DNA of 64,000 bases, taken from NCBI GenBank assembly GCA_023014365.1, contig JAEBUN010000008.1:806001-870000 (forward strand), written 5' to 3'. Below the pieces are notes generated by a model. That model was not told the origin of the DNA. It ran no database searches and worked only from the letters and a program-made list of their open reading frames with translations. Source of the DNA: Lepiota brunneoincarnata (taxonomy: Eukaryota > Basidiomycota > Agaricomycetes > Agaricales > Agaricaceae). This document shows positions 1-9,240 of this stretch, in pieces (the first letter of the stretch is position 1; each line of letters begins with the position of its first letter). The position numbers were made by a program, and so were the translations under genes.

Positions 1-197
1 CGTCCATTCCAGGATTTTTAAAAAGGAACGCTGTCGACAGATGTGCCCCTGCACGTTCCAGAACTCAGAAGGACATTTCTTACTCTCACTCCCAGAAGGA
101 CATTTTCTCGATAAACTCTGTACAATTACGACTATCCCCGAATAAACGATCCCTTTTCCTACCCATCGAGATTTGGAGTGAACGGACATCAAAACCC

Positions 198-656
198 GTG
201 GCCATCACCGCCCTGATAGACTCAGGAGCCCAAGGGAACTTTATCTCCCACAAAGTCGTCGAACGACACGGTTATCAAACCAAACGGCTGGACCAACCAA
301 TTCCACTCAGTAACGTTGACGGAACTGATAATCAACATGGCAAGATCCATGAATACATCAAAATCAGAACCATCATTGATGGAAGAGATTGCACGCTAGA
401 AGTGTACGTTACAAACACTGGTGAGAAAGATCTCATCATCGGATTTCCCTGGTTGGAACAATACAATCCCGACATCAACTGGAAAACCAAGACATTCTCT
501 TGGAAACCCCAAATCGATCACCAGGACTTCTCGAAACTCCTCAGAACCCTACGACGACCCGTCGAACTCAACTCCATCGCCATGGACATAATGGCTGGAA
601 AAACCTCTCAACCCGAGGAAAACCCTGAAGAATACGTCAACCTTGTCAAATGTTGA
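198..656 (+). CDS. retropepsin-like aspartic protease segment of pol
   Basis: The motif [13 protein letters not shown] gives the catalytic DSGA of a retroviral-type aspartic protease near the first residues, and the later [13 protein letters not shown] is the flap/C-terminal signature usual in fungal Ty3 elements. The protease normally homodimerises and cuts the Gag-Pol precursor. The frame is probably open upstream toward gag, so 198 is only a convenient start. It ends at a TGA (654-656) followed by C. The next domain is read from the GAC one base later, so this is the first of three +1 steps in the element. Confidence 0.85.
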   Translation: MAITALIDSGAQGNFISHKVVERHGYQTKRLDQPIPLSNVDGTDNQHGKIHEYIKIRTIIDGRDCTLEVYVTNTGEKDLIIGFPWLEQYNPDINWKTKTFSWKPQIDHQDFSKLLRTLRRPVELNSIAMDIMAGKTSQPEENPEEYVNLVKC

Positions 657-1500
657 CCTCGACGCCTTCTCTCTAGAAAGAGAAATGAACCCCATGCTTC
701 TAACCCCATTAGAAGTAAACGCCAAAGCGACACACGCCACAACGCTCCACAATGAGCAACATAATCCGACAAGATCGGCAAACCAAAAAGGAAAACAACC
801 GGAATCAAACAAGGAAACACCCGAGATCCCTCGGAGATTCGCCCGATGGGCTAAAATATTCAACAAGAAAGCCTCCGAACGATTCCCACCATCAAGAACG
901 TTTGATCATGAAATCGAACTAAAACCGACATTCGAAGCGAAATCAATGAAACCTTATCAAGTGGCACCTGCCGAAGAAAAAGCGCTGAAAGAATTCATAG
1001 ACGAAAACCTCCGAAAAGGCTACATCCGCCCTTCAAAATCCCCTATGGCATCACCCTTCTTCTTCGTTGCCAAGAAAGGAGGAGACCTCCGACCCTGCCA
1101 AGACTATCGTTATCTAAACGATCACACTGTCAAAAATGCCTACCCAATTCCCATGATTTCCTCTATCATGGACAAACTCAAAGGAGCTAAGTATTTCACT
1201 AAGCTCGACGTCCGCCTAGGATACAATAACGTCAGAATCAAAGATGGCGACCAATGGAAAGCAGCGTTCAAGACTCCCATGGGTCTTTTCGAACCAACTG
1301 TCATGTTTTTCGGGCTTTGCAACAGTCCCGCAACGTTCCAACATATGATGGACACATTATTCTCCGAAATAATGGAGAAAGGAGGAATCATCATCTACAT
1401 GGATGATATCCTAATCTATGGTAAAACCCAGGAAGAAACCGACCGACTTACGGAAAAAGTACTGCAAATCTTGCAGGAAAACGACCTCTACCTCAAAACA
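655..1500 (+). CDS. reverse transcriptase segment of pol
   Basis: The segment holds RT palm and fingers motifs in order: a primer-grip-like [56 protein letters not shown] and the catalytic YMDDILIYG. It copies element RNA into DNA in cytoplasmic particles. The frame stays open to 1656, but homology leaves it near 1498, where an extra A in a short A run (AAA A CAG) moves the LKPEKCEF-type thumb motif into the next frame. Codon use is like the rest of pol. Confidence 0.9.
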
Positions 1501-3328
1501 GGAGAAATGCGAGTTCAACAAACAACGACTCGAATATCTCGGCATGATCATCATGCCAGACGAAATCAAAATGGATCCCGGGAAACTCAAAGGAATAGAA
1601 GACTGGCCAGTACCAAAAACGGTCCGACACGTTCGAAAATTCATCGGATTCTGTAACTTCTACCGGAAGTTCATCCGCAACTACTCCCACCACACAAAAC
1701 CCCTGAACCAACTCCTTTCCAAATCAAACAAATTCGAATGGAAAGAAGAACAACAGAAAGCGTTCGAAACACTCAAGAATGAATTCCTAAAGGAACCGGT
1801 ACTTCTTATGCCCGACTCCACAAAACCCTTCGAAATAGAAGCCGATGCTTCTAAATTCGCATCAGGAGCTGTCCTGTATCAATACGACATCAACAGAATA
1901 CGGAAACCCGTATCATTCTATTCAAAGACGTTCGGACCAGCGGAACGCAATTACGACATATACGACAGAGAACTCCTCGCTATCATCCGAGCCCTCGAAG
2001 AATGGCGCCACTACCTCCTTGGCAGCCCCCATACTGTCCGTATCAGAACGGATCACCAAAACCTAACCTACTGGCGTAAACCCCAGAAAATCAACCGCCG
2101 ACAAGCACGATGGGTACAGACCCTCGCGGATTACAACTTCAAACTAGAACACGTTCCAGGATCAAAGATCCCCGCACCAGACGCACTGTCAAGACGTCCA
2201 GACCACATCCCTGACGAGGATAACGATAACGAAGATGTTACCATACTTCCAAAGAACCTCTTTGTCGCCACCGCCGACGTAGAAGATCAAAACCTGATCA
2301 CAATATTCCCAGAACACCTCTTTATCGCCACCGTCGATATGGAACTCCAAGAAAGAATCACAGAATCACCGAAATACGACGCTAGAACCACCGAAGCGTT
2401 CAAACTCCTAAAAGAAACCCACCCTAACGCCGCCGATAAAGACTTCGGAACAGTTCCAACCCCAAACGGTTCACTCCTCACGTTCCAAGAACGTGTCATC
2501 ATTCCAGAAGACCTCCAACTCAGACGCGATGTCATCGCAAGATACCACGACCATCCTACACGTGGTCACCCTGGAGAACAGGAAACATACCGCCTCGCCA
2601 AGAAAGAAGTATATTGGCCAGGAATGTCGACATTCATAAAGAACTACGTCAAAGGCTGTCCAGAGTGTCAGCAACACAAAATCATACGCAGACCGGATCG
2701 CGCACCGACTCAACCGATCCCTCCGCCATCCTCTAAACGCCCATTTGCCCAGATCTCATGGGATCTTATCACCGGTCTACCACCTAGCGCCGGCCATAAT
2801 GCGATATTGTCCGTGGTGGACCACGGCCTTACGAAGGGGGTAATTTTCATCCCAACCTCAGATCGATCAAACGCCGATGACATCGGACGACTATTAATAG
2901 AAAAGGTCTTTACCAGATTCGGACTACCCGACAAAATCATATCAGATCGAGACCCCAGATTCGCCGCCAACTCCCTCCGACAACTAGCCAAACGCCTTAA
3001 CATCCAACAGGCATTTTCAACCGCATACCATCCCCAGACAGATGGTTCCACAGAACGATACAATCAAGAAATCGAGACCTATCTCGCCATATATTGCACC
3101 AGGAATCCCCTTGACTGGTCAGAAACCCTCCCTATCGCCGAATTCGCACACAACTCCAAAATACATGCCTCGAGGCAGAAATCCCCATTCGAACTAATCA
3201 TGGGATACAACCCCCCACCGATACCCACGGTAATGGAAACATCGAACTTTCCATCAGTAGACGAACGCATCAGACTCCTTGATGATGCCAGAAAAGAAGC
3301 ACACGCGGCACATCAACTCTCCGCCTGA
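1499..3328 (+). CDS. RNase H and integrase segment of pol
   Basis: RNase H motifs are present ([36 protein letters not shown]). A zinc-binding integrase N-terminus follows (H-x-H pattern in [10 protein letters not shown], then CPEC), and the DDE core is visible as [17 protein letters not shown] and [18 protein letters not shown]. RNase H degrades the RNA template and integrase inserts the cDNA. The segment stops at TGA (3326-3328) followed by C. The sequence that would continue the alignment resumes at GAC one base later, giving the usual linker before the VWLEAKNLKL motif. Confidence 0.92.
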   Translation, partial: QEKCEFNKQRLEYLGMIIMPDEIKMDPGKLKGIEDWPVPKTVRHVRKFIGFCNFYRKFIRNYSHHTKPLNQLLSKSNKFEWKEEQQKAFETLKNEFLKEPVLLMPDSTKPFEIEADASKFASGAVLYQYDINRIRKPVSFYSKTFGPAERNYDIYDRELLAIIRALEEWRHYLLGSPHTVRIRTDHQNLTYWRKPQKINRRQARWVQTLADYNFKLEHVPGSKIPAPDALSRRPDHIPDEDNDNEDVTILPKNLFVATADVEDQNLITIFPEHLFIATVDMELQERITESPKYDARTTEAFKLLKETHPNAADKDFGTVPTPNGSLLTFQERVIIPEDLQLRRDVIARYHDHPTRGHPGEQETYRLAKKEVYWPGMSTFIKNYVKGCPECQQHKIIRRPDRAPTQPIPPPSSKRPFAQISWDLITGLPPSAGHNAILSVVDHGLTKGVIFIPTSDRSNADDIGRLLIEKVFTRFGLPDKIISDRDPRFAANSLRQLAKRLNIQQAFSTAYHPQTDGSTERYNQEIETYLAIYCTRNPLDWSETLPIAEFAHNSKIHASRQKSPFELIMGYNPPPIPTVMETSNFPSVDERIRLLDDARKEAHAAHQLSA

Positions 3329-3860
3329 CATTATGAAACAAAGAACCAGAAGAACTGTCAAACCCCTTGAAACACGTCAAAAAGTATGGCTAGAAGCCAA
3401 GAACCTCAAACTTCCCTTCATCTCCAACAAAATATCCCCAAAACGACTAGGACCCTTCCTTATCACAGAAGTCCTATCACCGCTCACCTACAAACTAAAA
3501 CTTCCGATCAAATGGAAGATACATCCAATATTCCACAGAAATCTTCTAACCCCATATACCGAAACAGAAGCATACGGATCTCATCCGACCCCACCACCAC
3601 CAGACATCATCAATGAAGAAGAAGAATACGAAATAGAAGCCATTCTAAACCACCGACAACATCGTGGAAAACTCCAATACTACGTCAAATGGAAAGGATA
3701 CTCCCACACGGAGAACGAATGGATCACCGACGAAACACTTCATGAAAACGCCAAAGAATACTTGACCGAGTATAAAGAAGCTCATGGAATTCCCCAGAAA
3801 GAACAGGAACCCACCAGAACCAGCCAAAGACAGCTTCGCTCCCACAACAAACATACTTAA
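3327..3860 (+). CDS. integrase C-terminus with chromodomain
   Basis: The integrase C-terminal GPY/F-like region (VWLEAKNLKL, RLGPFLITEVLSPLTYKLKLP, WKIHPIFHRNLL) is followed by a chromodomain. The domain begins EYEIEAILNHR, has the aromatic-cage type YYVKWKGYSHTENEWI, and ends in the C-terminal helix. In chromoviruses this domain steers integration toward methylated histone chromatin. It fits the position of this copy beside a silenced-looking CpG-free relic. The stop at 3858-3860 ends the canonical pol. Confidence 0.9.
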   Translation, partial: DIMKQRTRRTVKPLETRQKVWLEAKNLKLPFISNKISPKRLGPFLITEVLSPLTYKLKLPIKWKIHPIFHRNLLTPYTETEAYGSHPTPPPPDIINEEEEYEIEAILNHRQHRGKLQYYVKWKGYSHTENEWITDETLHENAKEYLTEYKEAHGIPQKEQEPTRTSQRQLRSHNKHT

Positions 3861-4153
3861 AAGATGCCCATGAACCTCGACCTCACTCGCCCCCAAACTA
3901 CTCCCCCTTTTTCAACAACACCTTCACCAACCTCCTCATCATCCTCCGTCGTTATCATAAACAATGCAAGCGTCGAACATACAACACTTCAAACAACTCC
4001 CGTTCCGGCCCCATCTCCCTACACCCCCTCTCACACCTTCGCCGCAACATACGCCTCCCCCAGGGACGAGACCCCCGACCCCAATGACACCCCAGAACCA
4101 ACAGCCGCCCCAGCCTGCCTCCCTTAGATACCATACAGCTGGAGTACGATCAT

Positions 4154-4990
4154 ATGGACCAGATCACCCTTCTGACGGAGATCTGCGCGAGGCTGCCACC
4201 GACGGAGCCTTTACGATTAAATTGGAACACACTTCCAATTTCAGAATACGACCGACAACTCTGGTACGACTATACCCACCACGTACGACAGACTAAGGCT
4301 CTCGCTACTGCGTACAATACGCAACGTGCCTGGGCAGAATCACTCGAGCGACTTCTCCGCTCAAGATCGGGCCTCATGTCCGAGGTGTCGAAGAACCTAC
4401 CCAAACGAAATGAGGTACATACCTCGCAGCCCCCCACCACAACCATCCCCACCACTACCACGACGACCACTGCCGCTATTATCACCACCGCCCCCAGTAA
4501 GGGAAGAAAGCCCGCCAGTATCAGAAATCCCTTCAGACTTCTCACCCCCACCAAGGACACCACCCACACCGTCACCAGTAACAACATCCCGGTTCGGAAC
4601 TCCCCCAACCCCATTCACCAGCGAACCAACCCCCGAACCACCGACAGATCAGTCTGCATCCAATGCAGACACACAGGACACTGGGCCATGGATTGCCCCC
4701 AATTTGCCTGCCTCGGATGCAAGCAATATGCCCCAGGACATTACTCATACGATTGCATCAAATACAGATGTCCCCATTGCGCCGTCTTTCAACCGCGCCA
4801 TAAACGGACCGAATGCCCAAGTCGAAAGACTCGACACGCCCCCTACTCCAGAAATCCTACAACCCGTCCCTCGACCGTTCCCACAACTCACCATCGATAC
4901 ATCGATCTCACCCACGACGATTATTACGAGGAATGCTACGACGACGTGGCCGAATCAAACATCACAGGAGAACCATGCGGTTCCTTCTGA
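4154..4990 (+). CDS. extra 3' ORF with three zinc knuckles (278 aa)
   Basis: This ORF sits between the end of pol and the 3' LTR, where env or accessory ORFs occur. Its N-terminal half has a helical stretch (YDYTHHVRQTKALATAYNTQRAWAE), the middle is Thr/Pro rich, and the C-terminal part carries CX2CX4HX4C (CIQCRHTGHWAMDC) followed by two CX2CX6HX4C units. A CCHC knuckle of exactly this spacing is normally a Gag nucleocapsid motif binding RNA. I infer a nucleic-acid-binding accessory protein; there is no transmembrane segment, so it is not env-like. It could instead be a displaced gag-like gene. Confidence 0.65.
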   Translation: MDQITLLTEICARLPPTEPLRLNWNTLPISEYDRQLWYDYTHHVRQTKALATAYNTQRAWAESLERLLRSRSGLMSEVSKNLPKRNEVHTSQPPTTTIPTTTTTTTAAIITTAPSKGRKPASIRNPFRLLTPTKDTTHTVTSNNIPVRNSPNPIHQRTNPRTTDRSVCIQCRHTGHWAMDCPQFACLGCKQYAPGHYSYDCIKYRCPHCAVFQPRHKRTECPSRKTRHAPYSRNPTTRPSTVPTTHHRYIDLTHDDYYEECYDDVAESNITGEPCGSF

Positions 4991-5207
4991 AACAAACCAA
5001 CTCACCCCACCAGAAGAAAGAATCGAAAGTCCCCATTTCAGACGCCTTCTCTATGATATCTTTTATCCAGGGCAACCCCCATCCCCAGAAACCGCCGCCG
5101 TACTCGATCTTCACAGAACTCCCACTCCTACCTTCTCCCCCGTCATTCCCCCAGACCAGACTCCACCGACCTACCCCAGATCGACTACTACGAACCAAAT
5201 TACTTAG
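4326..5207 (+). other. long Pro/Ser/Thr-rich ORF overlapping the zinc-knuckle ORF
   Basis: This 293-codon frame overlaps the zinc-knuckle ORF by about 660 bases in the +1 frame. It is almost entirely Pro, Ser, Thr and Arg, with no recognisable domain. The underlying DNA is C-rich with very few T-A-R or T-G-A triplets, which by itself keeps extra frames open, so chance is the leading explanation. Its continuation past the zinc-knuckle stop to 5207, just before the LTR, leaves a small possibility that it is a frameshifted C-terminal extension. Confidence 0.2.
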
Positions 5208-5270
5208 CCGAATACCCGGAAGAAGGAAACTAACGAGTTGTATGGAAAACAACTCTAGAAACGGACCTAA

Positions 5271-5656
5271 TGTTATCAGAAACCACATCAGAAGGACAGT
5301 TATTTTTAGTTCACATTCCCATGTCACTATGAAACTATCAGTAGTGTACATCAGAAGGACTATTCTTAGTATACGCCTCATGTTCTCTTATCTCTGACTC
5401 ATAATTACCCCGGTCTGGATTATTATAGTAGGAGTACAGCCACACTTAGAAGTATATAAGGATACAGTACAATACCTTGTATCCTTATCTTAGTGTTATA
5501 CAGTTCTTGCCTCCTATACCTCTTTGCCCTTAAACCGGCTGGACTATAGTGCTCCGTCGTCTCTAAGTCACGCCTAGTAGGACAAGACCAAGTCTGTATA
5601 GACATCTTGCCACGAACGCCGTGCTACTCAAGAGCGAACCCCTAACCCGGGTAACA
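5271..5656 (+). repeat. 3' LTR (386 bp)
   Basis: The boundaries are inferred from the terminal inverted repeat TGTTA...TAACA and from the fact that the last 135 bp are present a second time directly after. A TATA-like TATATAAG lies at 5453-5460. The motif AGAAGGAC occurs at about 5290 and 5349, and also twice near the left edge of the window (about 67 and 95). The 5' LTR is out of view, so pairing and the target duplication cannot be checked. Confidence 0.6.
5453..5460 (+). promoter_or_regulatory. TATA box of the LTR
   Basis: TATATAAG occurs about 200 bases before the LTR end and is the only strong TATA match in the LTR. It is the expected position for Pol II initiation at an R region. In the 3' LTR it could drive read-out transcription into the flank. 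Confidence 0.4.
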
Positions 5657-5792
5657 CTTTGCCCTTAAACCAGCTGGACTTATAGTGCTCCATCATCTCC
5701 AAGTCATGCCTAGTAGGACAAGACCAAGTCTGTATAGACATCCTGCCTTGAATGCCATGCTACTCAAGAGTGAACCCCTAACTTGGGTAACA
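5657..5792 (+). repeat. older LTR 3' end, CpG-depleted second copy
   Basis: This block aligns with 5522-5656 at a 135-base offset, one single-base insertion and otherwise only substitutions. Copy 1 contains nine CpG sites and this copy contains none; each is TpG or CpA here. Both copies end in GGGTAACA. The simplest reading is that the young element landed inside the LTR of an older, methylated copy of the same family. A tandem duplication inside one LTR is the alternative. Confidence 0.75.
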
Positions 5793-8249
5793 CAAATCAT
5801 GTATTTTAAACAGATTTGGTGTAGAACAAAAAGTTGCATTTGCAACAAAATAGTAAAACAAGTGTAACCAGCAAAACAGTTACGAGGCCTCAAGTCCATT
5901 GTATAAGCAACAACACAAGAGGGAGTGAAATTAGAGATAGGGTAATGACAGAGGGTAAAGAATGAGAGGTTGTTTAAAACCAGAGAATGAGAGCAAGGCT
6001 CCAAAAACTCCTTTCTAGAGGTGCTCACACACCTGTTTTATACTACAAGTCCTAAACAATTAGCGACGAAAGATAGAATATGTTGCAAAGGAAAATAAAT
6101 GTATAACTACCACTACAAAGGAAAAGAACTATGCTAAAGAGGGAGGGGGGCATTGTGCCACCGGGATCAACAATGCCTTGGGAGTCATGACACATTGGGA
6201 GTGATGGACAATGTGAGAAGGGAGCATGTGCCAAGTTTCATGTGCAGGTGCATTTCCTCTCTCACATTGGAAACCCAATATGGGATATTATCACTGTCCA
6301 TTTTACCAAGTATTTACATAATCACCTTGGTCCACTACTGACTGATCTTTCCAAATAGTGAAAACATTGGGACAGTTTTTTAACTCACTGTATCTATGCA
6401 TACCCATATTGACCACATAGACATCTGAAACTACAAAAAGTCATACAAGTGTTATGGGTGGAGAGCTATACTTGCTAAAGTATCCAGTGCACTCCTCAGC
6501 CTCAATGTGCTTGGATACCTGGTTTGAGCTAGCTTGCACCTGACTCAAAGCTATGAGAAAGCTGTGAGCTATTGAGTTCCAACAGGTTGGCTAGGTTTGG
6601 CTAGGTTTAGTTAGCTTATAGCTTGGAGCTGAGCTGAGAACAACACCACTACTGCCTTGCCACAATCAACTTTTGTCCATTCACCTTCAACAGCTCTTTG
6701 ATACTTGCCCTACCCCCTTTTCCCACACTTTTTGGTCCCCCTCTCAAACACATGCAGACTCACCACCACTCTGACTGTGAGGTCAGTTTCTTGAGTACCT
6801 AGGAGATGTAGAGGTGGGTGAACAGCTGCTGGTGTTACAGCCACCTTTCACCACCTCTTGTAGTGATGAACCCAGAATGAACCTTGGATCAATATTCTTG
6901 GAGCACCCACCCCCAGAGCTCCATCACCCCCTCTTAACAACTAACATTTCCTAACAATCTCTCCATCCCACTTACACCCCAACTTGCATGTAGCTAAAGA
7001 AATTTCCTTTCATTTCTATTCCTCTATGAAGCACAATCACACTCCTTTGATTTAAAAAGTTTCCTTCATACCTCACAAACCACTTCTTTTACACATCTCT
7101 TTCACATTCCCTAATCCACCACTAATGTAGCTAGGAAATTTTCTTACCTTCCCCTGTTTCATGCTCTCCATCTTCCAGGTATATGCTAGTGTAGTAATTC
7201 CTTAATTTTCCTCTCCATTTAGGGGTAGGAAACATAAAATACATGGTAGTTTACTTGTATATAAGGAGTGAGCTCAGAAATGAGCTCACTAGTCAATACA
7301 GGGACCCATCATCTCATCTAGTTCTCTCTCTCTCTCTCTCTCCATCTCTCTCTCACCTCAGACAAACCCTTGAAGTTTTGAAGCCCTGTGATCATTTTGC
7401 TGGTCATACTTGCCCCTTGTTTCACTGTGTTTCACTTCATTTCAGCATGTTTTGTCTAGTCTTGTTTGGCCATGCCTGTCTTGACACAATCCACCTGTAG
7501 GTCTGAGCCTCTTCAACACCTCTTGTGGAATTAAGCATAATAATTCATAGGTAGTTGTAGTAGAGCAATAATGTATCAAGTACAGGGCAGTACTGGAGTG
7601 GGTATGGAGTAGTAACACAACTTGGGTACCAGTACTTACCATGTGTATCAGTTGCTATCCACAGGAGATGCTTTGCTTGTGAAGAACATATGATAGATTT
7701 CTCTCAATATCAAACAAAAGACAATACTCCATTTGTCTGTATTCGTTGTCATTACAGCAGTGTGACAGTTGTCATGTTACTCCGATGGTGTAGTTCTTGT
7801 GTTCGATAAGCCCAGACACCGACAAATAAAACCAGTGTTCTTGGTTAGTGTGCTGACCAAAACAAACAACGTGGATGAAAATAGTTAGTATGTTAACTAT
7901 GCTGATGGCAGTGTACGGCAGGGTAGCAGTAGGGTAGCAGCTGGGTGCGGTACCGTAGCGTGTGCGGGAGCGGGAAATTCTCAAGGCCGGTTGTCCCCTA
8001 CCAGTTCTGTGACATGTTAGTTGGCATAAAAGAGAACACCACTCAGCCATACTTGACTTCGCAGTGGGTTTTCCCCAACTCGTTGACTGCCGGAGTTTGC
8101 AGGGGGTAAGATATCATCCTGAACGGCCACGCGCATAGTCGAAGCTGCTGAAGAGTGTAACCTTGGGGTTTCTCGAGGCAAAACCCATGACAGCATCTGG
8201 TGGTGGGTCGTCGGGCGAGATTTTGTCACCACTCACCGCTCATAATCAT
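5793..8249. other. CpG-free relic DNA, no gene
   Basis: No coding region is recognisable. Positions 6164-7743 contain no CpG dinucleotide, and 5793-6163 contain only four. The remainder has high TpG/CpA, repeated words such as GCTAGGTTTGGCTAGG near 6590-6610, a (TC)n tract and a TATA-like TATATAAGG at about 7258-7266 followed by an inverted GAGCTC pair. These are the marks of an old methylated transposon remnant. From about 7744 CpG returns and the DNA looks like ordinary intergenic sequence. Confidence 0.7.
7323..7354. repeat. (TC)n microsatellite
   Basis: Ten TC units are followed by an interruption and five more TC-like units. It sits within the CpG-free relic. Confidence 0.9.
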
Positions 8250-8640
8250 GCAACTTGATCTCTCCCAAAAGACTCCGCCCACAAACTATAGAAGTGTACC
8301 CCAGCACCCCAGCATTCCTTTGCATTCCCATACTCTCCTTCATCAGAGCGCACCCCAACCCCGCCCACAACCGTTAGTTCCCCGTTCGCCATGACCAAGT
8401 CGCCGCGAGTCCCAGCCCCCGTAATATAGCGAGGCAGACCAACCCATGATGATCACCTTCAATTGAGGGGGAAGCTCGAAATGAATTTCCCAGTCCGTTT
8501 AGGCGCAGCTGCTAACGTCGGCGGACTAGACAAGCCAAAGTGGACGGGAATGATCCTCGGAAATCTGATTCTGCTGCAAGTACAAGCTACCGCAGCCTCC
8601 CCCGTCGCCGTATGCATTCCTCGGACCACTCATTAGAGTA
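8250..8640 (+). pseudogene. dead 5' fragment of the SLC41-type transporter gene
   Basis: The block matches the start of the intact gene at 20203 in order. It covers the end of exon 1 (CTCCCAAAAGACTC...), intron 1 with AGAGCGCACCC, the exon 3 acceptor GTAATATAGCG, then the segment for NLKGNLEMNLSARLGTAANVGELD and LGNLTLLQVQA. The reading frame is broken by indels and substitutions, for example the loss of exon 2 coding. The match stops near 8640 in the first membrane segment. Introns are retained, so this was a DNA-level duplication, not retroposition. It is on the same strand, 12 kb upstream of its parent. Confidence 0.8.
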
Positions 8641-9138
8641 GAAACATACGGAGAAAAAGGAATGTCTGTTAAGTGTACTCTTGAGGCTCCCGGAACCGAT
8701 GTTTTGAGGTCGGTGGTCGCAATGTCGTCTGAAGGTATCGTGGGAGTCATTAGTCGCAGTTGAAGCACTCTTGTGATCTTGGTCAGCATCTGCCACTGTT
8801 TTCCCATACTATCGGCGGTGCTTGTTTCATGGAAAATCGCTGCTTGCCATTAGTCGACAAACAAAGTACTTGTTCTAAAACCGTCCGTCAGGTGGCTTCC
8901 ACTATGGGTAAATAACATCTTTCTCGACGGTTCTCTTCCCACATCATTCCATCTGTGTCACGGTCTCGAGCTCTGGATCGATCCTGGGCGAATCTTGCGC
9001 CTTGACTGGCTCCATGATTGCCTTTCCCTGCTTTATAAATTTAATCTTCTGTCCAATGACTTGCTCATGTCGTCGCGAAGCACCCAAGATGTCATACGTC
9101 CGGACCCAGTCCATGATAGATTATCATCCACACGTTTG

Positions 9139-9164
9139 TCATTCGGGCCGCATAACGTGCTATA
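9139..9164 (+). promoter_or_regulatory. shared P450 promoter element upstream of P450-1
   Basis: TCATTCGGGCCGCA followed by ACGTGCTATA lies about 100 bases before the ATG. Nearly the same block precedes P450-2 at the same distance, and weaker versions precede P450-3 and P450-4. It could be a transcription-factor site plus TATA region, or simply promoter sequence carried along in recent duplication. Confidence 0.4.
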
Positions 9165-9240
9165 CAGTATAGCAAAACCCTGGGCCTAATTTTCAGTAGT
9201 TTGAAGGGGACCAGCTGGCCAGCCCTTTCCCTTTGCCCAA

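Larger units (their letters stand above)
1..5656 (+). mobile_element. Ty3/gypsy chromodomain LTR retrotransposon, left end outside window
   Basis: Reading left to right there are a retropepsin, reverse transcriptase, RNase H, an HHCC/DDE integrase, a chromodomain, then an extra zinc-knuckle ORF and a 3' LTR. Integrase after RT/RNase H is the Ty3/gypsy order, and a C-terminal chromodomain marks the chromovirus clade. Gag and the 5' LTR are not in the window. The polyprotein is split over four consecutive segments, each one frame further on (+1), at about 655, 1498 and 3326. As written it is not one ORF, so it is either inactive or uses recoding. The nearly complete motifs and CpG-rich codons suggest a fairly young copy compared with its CpG-free right flank. 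Confidence 0.93.

Noticed and set aside
7195..7700. A solo LTR within the CpG-free relic, suggested by a TATA box and a GAGCTC inverted pair
   Set aside because: No second copy and no TG...CA ends with target duplication could be found in the window.
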